A stretch of 64,000 bases of DNA from Xiphias gladius (taxonomy: Eukaryota > Chordata > Actinopteri > Istiophoriformes > Xiphiidae), in the NCBI RefSeq assembly GCF_016859285.1, contig NC_053416.1:3559001-3623000 (forward strand), read 5' to 3'. The position numbers and the translations under genes are program-made. The notes beneath the pieces are model-generated. The model had not been told where the DNA came from. It made no database searches and saw nothing but the letters and a program-made list of their open reading frames with translations. Below, piece by piece: positions 54,334-64,000 of the stretch. The stretch's first letter is position 1, and every line of letters starts with the position of its first letter.

Positions 54334-57300
54334 AGTACTTTTTCCCCGTGTGTTTTTAACATCTCTAAATGATTGGTTTGTGTCGGAGAAAGCGGGGTAC
54401 ACCTGTCTGAGAATACTTCTCACAATGTTAAGATGTAGGTCAACACATACTGTATGTACACACGGTTGTAATGTTTCGTTTCCAGCGAAACTGTTGAAGA
54501 GGTGTTGACTCAAGTTTATGAGCCATTTTGGAGGCTGCAGTTTGTGTTGCTGTTGAATTGCGTTGGGTTACACAGAGAGGTGTTTCTAATATTTTGTCCA
54601 CCTCATTTATATCAGTGAGGGTAAAATATAATCTTTATGAAATTTTAGCCAGGTGCACCTAAAAAATGGCAACTGAGTGTACATTTTTTTAATGAGGCAT
54701 ATCGCTCATCTTAAAGAAAAGCAAATATTGATTTCCCCCAAAATATCCCGTATTTCTTCAGTACTTTGACTTATAACCAATATCATATCATATCACGTGT
54801 GTTATCATAACATCTACTGAAAAATTACATACACTTAATTCAAAAGCCAAAATCATGGTTCTGCTGACTATTGCCATTTTGTCCATCACAGGTGTTTGTT
54901 TGAGATCATCTGATTGCGTTTTTCCCCACACACATTGAATGCAACGCTCTCATAACCATTGAAACACAAGCTTGCACTTGTTAAATTACTTTTTTTTTTA
55001 AAACTTAGTTTTCTGCATAAGGTAAATTGATGTTATAGTCATTCAGAAATGTTTATTTGCCACATCTTTATGCCTTAATGAAAATACATTACGAAACAAC
55101 GTAGATTTATTGTAGATTTATATTGTTTATTGTTGTTGTATTAATGGAGTGTATCTGTCTACAGTATATTTAAATCATGATATCATATAACTGAAAGTCT
55201 CCAGGCACACCTGCTTTATGTCCTACTGCAGTCAGAAATAGGGACCCAAGTTAAAGTCAGCGATGATATCACCTCAGCAGACAATTGTCATAGCCCAGTA
55301 TTTACACTCCATTCGCCCCTGTTCAACAACCACAGGATTTTCCTAAATTTAATTTATCTAAGCAAAACCTTGACAAAGAACACTTAGTTTTAACATCCAG
55401 TGTGGAGCAGTCAATCCTCTAGGGAGGGTAACACTTCCACTCAGTTCATACAAAAAAGATATCTTTTCAGGCAGCACAGAATATTATAGCTCATTCACTT
55501 CACTCAAGCATTCCAGCTGAAATATCTGTGATCGGCCCTTTCACTAAAAAGCTTCACTGTACCAAGTTACCAAGTCCCTTCTTTCTTCCAACTTTAGTTT
55601 GATTGGTAGCAAAAGTTTCAGCTCGGCACTAAAAAGCACGATATAATTATTGCTTTAAATGTAATAACCCGGGGAGTTCGGATGTAATACTTTTCATACT
55701 AATTGAATTAGCTTTACTCATCCATTCCCCCTTTTCTCAGTTTAACTACAACTCTTTATTTAAATTGGCGCTTTTTAACCTACAGGTGACCTCTGACCTG
55801 ATATCTTTTTCAACATCTATGCGACGGATGAGAGACTGTCCTCATCAAAACAAAACATCAGCATTTTTTTTTCATCCAGCTTAAAACAACCCACGTTGAT
55901 GTTTTCCTGACAAGCAACCTCACTGTAAGCTAGTAAAAAAAAGTTTTATTGAGACTGTTTTCTTCCAAAGAAATAGTCCCTGTGAAAACTGCTGTTTTCT
56001 GTGGATTATCCAGAGTAACAGGGATATGTGTTTGGAGAGACATTTTGCTGCTGGATTCTTTGAGTGTAATTTTTCATTGCTTTGAGCCCCACAAACTAAA
56101 TTCCATTCACCTCCACTGTATTGGCGGAGAGGCACAAATCTCAGAGATATCTCAAAACCTGTACAGATAAAGGCAAAACAACTGTATCTGCTTGCAACCA
56201 CTGTAAGTAAGTAATTAAATATTGTATGTAAATTGGGTCAACTGACCCTCAAAGTAGTTTTAGTTGCCTAAACTTGAAAAACGTGCTGCCGGTCCTGTCA
56301 GTGAGGCCCCAGATCAGCTTGCATGCGTTGGCCTAATTTGTTATTCGCGGCCTTGTTATAAAGGAAGCTTCACAGCAGTAAAGTATACCAAGCATAGAAA
56401 CACAAACATGGATGCTTCTAGCTAGGTAAATTCAAATTTCACTAATACCATAGCAGTGAAGGGCATTAGGGCAACTTTAAAGGGAAGCTGTCTAGTCTGA
56501 TGCTTATGTTTCATGTACAGCTGTTCCACATATTTGCAAAGCACTAGCCATGTGTTGTAATCGAGTTTGTGTACTTCAGAGTAGGCCCCGATGTGTCCTC
56601 TTGGTTCCTAGTAAAGGGAATCAATTTGATTTTGTCTAACAGGGTCTGGGTAGGGTCCTGTTCGATCTTGTGTTAATGGGTCGCAAAGCCAAATGGCTCC
56701 TGGCGGATTCGCTATCAACTCTGATCACGTGCTGTGTCAGGGAAAATTTACATGCTTTGTTACGCTTTCCAACCGCAACGACTCCTTAATTGGTTGAGTG
56801 TCTTACTGCTGCTAGTGCTAGTGCTCGCTCTCTAGTCGGGTCTGTTTGGGTGACCGCATTTTGGATCAGATCTGATTGTCCTCAGGTCTATTTCAGGCCA
56901 ATTATGACTGTCCTCTGGCTGTCCCCTTTTGGTTCTGGCCTCTTCTCAGATCTTGTCTTGAAAATTAATCTATGCTCAATGGGTTCGGGTAGGTTTTCCC
57001 AAATTTTGGACCTGTGAAGACCTCTATAGTGTTTGTTTTCTAGGCTTCACTCTGATCAGCGCTCATACTCACGCCACAGGTGCCACTGCCAGCCACGAAG
57101 CAGCTCCACAGGAATAACTCTGCGGTACAGTAGTTGTTAATGAAGGGAAGAGAATTCGCTCCCTCACTTATGACAAAGTCTCCTAGCCAGTGCAGGAATT
57201 TCAGCCAGTATATTTCTTTAAGCTTCATTCTTCAGTACCTGAGGTAAACAGCAGAGCAGCCAAGCTCCCAGTGAACCCTCAAAATGCGTTTAAAAGAGGA

Positions 57301-57660
57301 CTGTTGATGTCCTTTCCACCTCACCGGCATCTCGCACAGCAAATATAAATATAATGTTAACCTTCATCAGTAGAAAAATAGACATTTTTAGATACTCTTC
57401 TCTTCAGCTAAAATACAGTCAGGGAAATGAAGTAGTGAGCAGATCAGGGCAGGTGGCCCCCTACAGAAAATACTGAGTTGATTGAAACTCTACAGTCCAA
57501 GAGTGGAGTGACACCTTTCCTCTTCCTCTGTTTCTTCTTTTTCTTTCTAATCGGCAATGCACTACTGGAGGGCATGCTTGACAACAGCCACAGCAGCCAG
57601 AGCCACCACAGCAACAGGACAGGCTCGGGGTTATTGGTTGAACTACAAGAAGCACTGTGG
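54334..57660. other. Intergenic, mostly repeats
   Basis: No gene called. A repeat at about 55915-56170 contains TTTTCATTGCTTTGAGCCCC and CATTCACCTCCACTGTATTG, phrases of a common percomorph element. A minus-strand open frame at 57072-57228, with a GTGAGT donor at its end and a CAG acceptor ahead of it, could be an exon (frame KLKEIYWLKFLHWLGDFV). I do not recognise it. Confidence 0.4.
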
Positions 57661-57661
57661 A

Positions 57662-58370
57662 TCACAGAGTGGTGCGCAGCAGTCGAATGACACGCTGGTA
57701 AAGCTGCTGGACGACTGACACCAGATTCCTAAGGGAGGGGAAAACAAGTGAGAGTAAGGATGAAAAGATAAGAGAATAGGGAGAGTGACTTAAGGCAAAG
57801 CACAAGAGAGAGTAAAAAGGGAGAATACTGAGTAAAGGGCCAAAAGAGCAGCTGTGACTAAATGCTATATGAGTGAACCAGCACGAACAATACAGGGGTC
57901 CTGGCACTGGAGCCCCTAAATGAGAAATCAGTTTTACACCTGTGTTTTAAAGATCTAAATGTCTGCTGTGAGACAAATGATACTCGTCCTTAACTGTTTT
58001 TTTCATTTACAGGCACGCCCAAACCATAGAAGAAGAGCACAGATGCAGTCTTTTTAATTACCTCTGATTCTTCTGCCCTCATCCTCAAGCAAAAGCTCAA
58101 GGGTTGGCAATGCCAGTTTATATGATCAATTTGTATTGCTTTAATTCCTTTGAATTTGTATATGTATACATTGTATATATGTATAATATTCATGTGTTTT
58201 TTGATGTATTTGGATGAGCAAAATAGACTTAAGATTGATGGCTTGTAGCACAGGCTTTGGGGAAAAAATCAAAATTAAATCAAAATCTCTTGGGTAGGTG
58301 TCCTCTGTAGGTTTAGGCTTATTACATTGCCCTTAAACTGCAATATTTGTGATTCAGGGACCCTTGCTGC

Positions 58371-58412
<42 letters not shown>

Positions 58413-60069
58413 TTGTCATTGCTTTCTTAAAGGCTTTAAAATACTTTTTTTTTTAAAAACTGTGTCACGAGTCAGGTTGGACATTTGGACTCATACTCAA
58501 ATATCTAGTGCTTCTCTTGTTAATAACTCACAACTCCAAGCAAGGGCAGAGATCATCTGGGCAAATTTCCAGCCAAAGATGTGAATCCCAAAAGGAAATT
58601 ATTGGAAAAGAAAAAGAAAAAAAAAGGACTTTTTTCTTGTTTTCCTCTTAACCTAGCTAACACAGCTAATACAGTATCCAACCACCATCTTAACTCAACC
58701 GATCAACTTTTTTCGCTCTTCCCTCTAGAAATGAGAATTATTGAACTAACTGCACATCTGCAGTAACCTGGACAAAGCTAGTCAAACGGTTTCAAAATGT
58801 GAAAACACTATCCAAATATCTACATAAATGGACAGCTGGTTAATGGTTGTAGTCTTTGCAGTGTGTTCAAGTGCAGAACATGTGAGCCAACATAATTGGA
58901 CACAAGAAGTGTTGCCTTTCCTTCACTTGAGGCAGCAATTCACTCCCACCCTGAAGGAAGCAATCCACCATTTTCCGGCAGGCAACCATGGCATCAGACT
59001 TGGAAGTGTAGGTCGCAGTCTGATGAAGCCAAAAGAACCATATCATCTGCAAAAAACAGAGAGGCAATTCTGAGGTCCCCAAACGGGACACTCTCCTACC
59101 CCCAACTGTGCCTTGAGATCCTGTCCACAAAACACACCAGAGCCTGAGAAGTTCTTCCGGAGGTGGGAGTTGAAGACCTTCCTGACAGGAGCCTCAGCTA
59201 GTGTTCCTAGTTCACCCTCACTAGACGTTTGGTTTTACCAGGTCTGTCTGGCAGCGTCCCCCCATCTGATCCAAATCATTCCCGGGTGGCTATCAGAGTC
59301 TAGCCTCTCCAGTAGCTTCATTCCAGAGCCAATGCTGCACGTGGAGGTCAGCCCATATACATCTAGTTGGTAATGCTCCACCTTGCTCAACTACAGCAGC
59401 TACTTCCCCAACAGAGAGATGACCATCTCCCTAGGACCAGTCTACAATTCCAGGGATCAGCAAGCCTAGGTCCCTACCCTTGCCTGCCACCCGGTTTAGA
59501 GCACCTCACCCCAATTCATAACCCTACAATGGTGGTTCCACGGGGTGGTGGCCCCATGCAATTTTTTTCTGGCTTTGCCCGCCTCATCGGTCAAGGCCAA
59601 GCCACCAGATGCTCACAGTTGAGCTCTCCTCCCAAGTCTGGCTGCAGGGGTGGCCTGGGATTCCTTGGTCCCGGCAAGATGTCACATCTCCGAAAAAATT
59701 AAAAAATGAATCGCTCTTAGTCTGGCCCCTCCCCTGGGACCAATTTGCTTTGGGAGACACTGCCATGGGCTGCTGCCCTTCATCAACACCGCTCCCAGGG
59801 ACAAACCTATCCACCACGTTAAAGTGGCGATTCCCAGAGGAGATAAAACTGTAAATTTCCTAATGTACAATATGACAGTTGTCTAGAAAATCAGCCATTG
59901 TAACAAAAAAGTTCTTAAATGTTTGTTTATGTTCAATATGTTGACACACACGGACTCACCGAGCTCCGGCAGAGAAGCAGTTGTTGCGGTTTGGGTGGAG
60001 GCAGAAGAGCGAGGCCACACAGTAAACACAGCACAACAACATGGACAGCAGCCGCCTCTTTAAAGACAT
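57662..60069 (-). CDS. Possible two-exon small membrane protein (58 aa)
   Basis: Not recognised. Exon 1 (59960-60069) starts at an ATG seven bases past a strong acceptor (minus GTGTTTCTACCAG), so it would be the second exon of the transcript. It encodes MSLKRRLLSMLLCCVYCV, a basic N-terminus plus hydrophobic stretch like a signal anchor, and ends at a GTGAGT donor. Exon 2 (57662-57728) follows an acceptor CCCTCCCTTAG, keeps the frame and ends RVIRLLRTTL then a stop. All junctions fit GT-AG and the frame is kept, but two other reading frames through exon 1 are also open. It could be the start of a longer gene, an alternative form or chance. Confidence 0.28.
58373..58409. repeat. (CT)n microsatellite
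   Basis: About 18 CT units with no interruption. Confidence 0.95.
58890..59850. mobile_element. Degenerate L2/CR1-type LINE fragment
   Basis: A run of phrases I recognise from teleost LINEs of the CR1/L2 group: GAAGACCTTCCTGACAGGAG, TTTGGTTTTACCAGGTCTGT, GCGTCCCCCCATCTGAT, CCACCCGGTTTAGAGCACCTC, CTGGCCCCTCCCCTGGGACC and, at the end, CCTATCCACCACGTTAAAGTGG. The order matches the 5' part of the element on the plus strand with the endonuclease region reversed in places. Frames are broken by stops and no full domain survives. Confidence 0.6.
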
Positions 60070-60076
60070 CTTCAGT

Positions 60077-61900
60077 CTGGTAGAAACACAAAGGCAGTCA
60101 GTTTCCCTGCTATCAATTTCACAGTGTCTACCACAGTTCACACATGAAAAGGAAACGTATATTGGTGCAAACACTTATACTGTAGATGAGAACACTTTTT
60201 TTTTTTTTTTTTCTTTTTTCATTTGTGAAATGTGAATGTGGCTGGTGCACAGGAAGAAATAAAACCCTTTCTTAAATTCTAATTTCTTACATCTGGCATT
60301 TTACGCCCGCCCAAATTATTCAAAGTTTCCAATACATTTAGAATATACTTATTTTGAAACTTTTGTTCTTTACAGATTATGAGTTTGTAATCTTTGTTCA
60401 CTATACTGCCCTTGGGTAGAGCAAAGCAAAGTCTTCAGCAAGATTTAAATTAAAAGGTGGACCGACGTTGTCCTGGTCTTGGTTTTTAGCTGGGTAGGAG
60501 GCTATATCTGTGTATCTTAATTACCCTTTAATTTACCAGGAAGTCTCTTGACTTACTTCATCTTTTCTACAAAAGAGACCTGGCCAGAACTGCCAGTGCA
60601 GTTAACACATGAAAAGTCACATAAAGAATTAATTTACAACTTTCATATTGAGCATATAGCACAATAACACTAGGCCTGAGAGACAAATGTGGGAACTGGT
60701 CTATTTACAGCTTTTACATTCTTAACAAAACAAGTTTTTAATTAGGCGTTTGGGTGTGTGGTATTACAGCAGTATTTCCAAAATAAATTGGTCTGATAAT
60801 TGATTCCAGTTCCAGGGTGCGCAGTACAAAAATGCAGTTTTGCCAATTTCAGAACACCCTTTGGGGACATTGAAGGTTATCTATGTGGATGGTCTGATCT
60901 ATAAAACCATCTGAAATGCTGTTACCAGTATGTTTATACTACCCATTCATGTTAAAAGAGGTTGTAAGCACAATGCCAGTCTTATAGTTTGATTCATTTA
61001 AATAACACACCATGGGTAACATGGAGTCCTATTCAAAAAACAAATTTTTACAAGTCTAACAGTTTATTTTTTTACAGTTGTCCTCAGTGACACCAGGACA
61101 GAATTGAAGCAGCAGGGTTTAAGAATGAAATATGAAGTCTGGAACATTGTGAGGTGAAACTATAATAAATTTGGGATTTTGGTCTTGGGACAACCCCAAA
61201 AGCTCTGACACAACCCAAACTCTGCTGCAGGCCATATTGATGTGGAACAACAGTAGGAAATAGCAGCTAAACCCTGCTCCTGCTGAACACCACACATCGC
61301 CCTGACAGCTTCACTGACATAACATCATCATCATCACCTTAACAATCCTGCCCGAAGAACTTTTTCCTGACAAGTTCCAAAACTGGAGAACTCCTCACTT
61401 TGGCTCAAAACACTCAGCAGTTTCTTCAAACCAGATCCCAAGCTGAGGTGGAGTTAACAAGTTTCCGTCACAGCGGGTGGAGGATGGCGTTGGCAGAGGT
61501 GTAAACAGGATCCCGGCTCCCTGGGTGCTGCTGGGCACTGGGCACAATTACTGCTGACCCACACTTTGTTTTGAAAGGTCCTGAAAGGTCTAGCAGGGGT
61601 GAATAACATTCCTACATTGTGTGTCTGCTGGAGCTATTTTGGTTTGTCGGGAGGGAGGGGGTGTGAGAGGTAATAAAAAGAGGATCTTTCCTCTCAGGTT
61701 GCTTTGGACTCAAATTGAACCCGGTGAAAATGTGCTCTGCTGCTCTGGGCTGGCTGGGATTGCAGTGTTGAAGTTTGGGGATGTGTTTGTGGGACTGGAG
61801 GTGAAGGTGTGAAAACACTGTCACAAAGGGGTTAACACATTCAGTTTTTTCAACCAATCAGTTCTTTTTTTATCACTCTGTAGCAAATTTTTCCTCCTTG
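60077..61900. other. Intergenic or intronic, nothing recognised
   Basis: AT-rich sequence with a T-run at 60196-60211. I saw no conserved exon or named repeat. It may be an intron of the possible gene whose exon starts at 60076. Confidence 0.35.
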
Positions 61901-61914
61901 GTCCAGTTATGTTT

Positions 61915-62710
61915 AACTATCAGCTTATTTTTATCAAGACTCTACAGCCATGCTAGTTGCTCTGTGATGCTGCACTTAGGCACAGCAATGTTTAAGCCAA
62001 ATGCTAACATCAGTGTGTCAACATGGTCCCTATGATAATGTTAATGCTGATTTTAAATGCTGATTTTTAGTAATGAATGTTTTTTCACCATAAATAGTGT
62101 GTTAGCACGCTAACATTTGCTAATTAGCACTCAACAAAATGTACAGCTGAACGTTGGACAAAATGAAATTTTCAACAAAGTTACAGGTCAAAGACCTTTT
62201 TCACTGCAGACATTTGACATGTAACAATGGCTCAGTTCCATCACATGCCCCAGTAAGGCATGCCAGTGAGCCAGCGTGCACAATATCAGGACCCTGCGAC
62301 TAGCTCACCTAAATGGAAAGCGGTCATTTGTAAGGTTATCAATTACACCCGTGCTTTTCCTGCTGGCAAGTCAACTGTCTGCTCTGAAAAGGGTCTATCA
62401 TGTGGGGGACACGAATGTCTGCAACAAATGACATTGGCAGTCCGTACAGTAGTCGTCAAGACATTTGACTCTGAACTAAAAATGTCAACCTGCTGGTGGT
62501 GCTAAAGGAAAAGTCAGGGGATTACTAAAGTCACTAGGATTCATTCTCTGGGAACCATGAATGTACAATGTTTTTTAGCCAATCCATGTAACAGATTTCA
62601 CGCTATTTCACTGATTAAATGAAAACTCTGACTCACTGGTGGCGCTAGAGGAACTGTCTGAGGATCCACAAAAGTTATTGAGATTCATCTGCCAGGGACT
62701 TTGATATCTG
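61915..62710. repeat. Long percomorph interspersed repeat
   Basis: Contains CTACAGCCATGCTAGTTGCT, TGTGTTAGCACGCTAACATT and ATTTGCTAATTAGCAC, then two copies of the phrase GTGGCGCTAGAGGAACTGTC / GTGGTGCTAAAGGAAAAGTC followed by ATTCATCTGCCAGGGACTTT-like sequence. I recognise the arrangement from other percomorph genomes. Possibly interrupted around 62180-62330. Confidence 0.55.
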
Positions 62711-63779
62711 TATACCCATGCTGCTGGCATTGCTAAAATCTCTTTTCTGTGTCCTTCTCCTTGATTTGTTTTTTTTCCTGAGCACGTAGTTGGCATCAAA
62801 CCCTGATTTGTACAGTGTATACATCATTCTCTTTTACTCACACGTGTTTGATCCTAACTGACGCCTATACCGTGTGCAGGCAAGTGTAATAAACATAATT
62901 TACAATATTTTGCAAAATTATCAGAATAAATTCTGCGAAGAGATTCCTCTTACACTTATATACCAGTGAAATTAAATAATTAATGAGCAAACAAATGCCA
63001 CAAAAATATTAACATTTATCTCCTTGTTTCATATTTGCAGACTTTTACTTCTTTAAAGCAATAATACGTCGCAGAATCTTAACAGTCCCCTTTTTTATAG
63101 AATATCTGCAATTAAATAAACTTTCAAAGAGACGTAAGTGGTGGTTGTACATGTTAGGTTGAGAACATGTTTCCTTTTCTTAAAATATGAATCATTTTCA
63201 GGACAGTTTTGCGGCATCTTTTTTACTTTCTGAAATTTTGATGATTGAAGAGTTAGGTCCAGCTCCGACATCCTGTTTTAGCTGGAAATCTTTTTTCGCT
63301 TATGGCAGCAAAAGTGAAATGCTGTTTTCTTGTGTCAAAGCTAAAAGCTCATTGCATACACATAATCAGGACTAATCATTAACCAGTTTAAGTTTAGGTA
63401 GGGATGTCTCAGATCACTGCATTTTGTGTTTTTCCCTAAATATTTTCTCTCAGGGCGTACTGTAGCTGCCACTCGCCAGTTTGTGAAGCTGGTGTGATGC
63501 CAGATGATGTTTTGAGTGAGTGCAGCGAGAGAGCATCATTAGCCAGATCTATTTGTGTGTGAATCCTGGTGGAAAATGGTCCCATCATGCCAGATGTCTC
63601 CTCTGGGGCCTAAAGAGGACGGCGGCCAGCAGGGTTAGAGTTTAACTAAGCCCATTCAGCTCTGTACACTACACAAACACGGCTGTAGCTGCTTGTGTTT
63701 TATATTACTGAATGAATTTTACCAAACCAGCAGATAATTTTTGATCATGCAAATATCAGGGAACTCGTGGACATTTTTT

Positions 63780-63998
63780 TTACACCATGCTCAGTGAAGA
63801 GCCAGAATGCGGTCCACGTATCTCTACCCAACTCCACTGCAACATGTTCCTGTACATCACTGTAGGACACTCATCGACGTTAAAGCCGCAACCCTGCAGA
63901 GTACGCACCTCGCTGGAATACACATGGGGATAGGAGGCTATTGCACTTAGGTTCAATATACTGTGCTTTCTCCGCCTTGTGTAAAGGGCCGTACCTAA
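63780..63998 (-). other. Open frame running off the window edge
   Basis: On the minus strand 72 codons are open from the window end to TAA at 63780. The frame reads LGTALYTRRRKHSILNLSA near the edge, with a GAG|GTGCGT donor-like site after YPHVYSSE near 63910. No family recognised. At this length chance is possible; it could equally be a terminal or internal exon of a gene beyond the window. Confidence 0.25.
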
Positions 63999-64000
63999 GT

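Overview
This window is nuclear DNA from a ray-finned fish, most likely a percomorph teleost. The evidence is vertebrate genes split by GT-AG introns, teleost-type interspersed repeats (non-LTR LINE tails, a Tc1-like element, several repeat families I know from percomorph genomes) and many CA, CT, GAA and TTCC microsatellites. Nothing in it is bacterial. I assembled the spliced genes by eye from splice sites, reading frame and remembered family sequences, without any database search.

Layout. A tRNA-Val(CAC) lies on the minus strand at 365-437. Three conserved genes follow, all on the minus strand: hnrnpab (coding exons 3740-7780, 315 aa, two RRMs and a Gly/Tyr-rich tail), a btg4-type BTG/Tob gene (13825-19202, 265 aa) and, after an unrelated block, slc25a14/UCP5 (39457-52850, mitochondrial carrier, 286 or 326 aa depending on the start). 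A possible two-exon gene for a 58-aa membrane protein lies further on (57662-60069) with weak support. The three conserved genes act in unrelated processes: nuclear and cytoplasmic mRNA binding, maternal mRNA deadenylation and mitochondrial anion transport. I see no operon-like logic.

The striking part is 21562-34185. A roughly 5-kb unit is repeated in tandem on the plus strand: two full units and a third cut short. Each unit carries one long intronless ORF (570, 562 and 557 aa) with its own promoter-proximal block, a shared AATAAA signal and, in units 1 and 2, a shared intergenic region containing three ~290-bp subrepeats. I do not recognise a characterised family. All three ORFs are open. 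They share a long invariant core, a six-cysteine CxC pattern, a hydrophobic helix and a basic amphipathic C-terminus. Between copies, differences cluster in a few patches and are almost all amino-acid changing. The pattern of which copy matches which changes along the gene, which suggests gene conversion. This is the best candidate for an undescribed, rapidly evolving gene family. The array abuts the GAA tail of a 5'-truncated LINE.

The rest is intron and intergenic DNA rich in repeats, including a 735-750-bp direct duplication around the 3' end of btg4, a possible MITE, a Tc1-like remnant and a degenerate L2/CR1-like LINE fragment.
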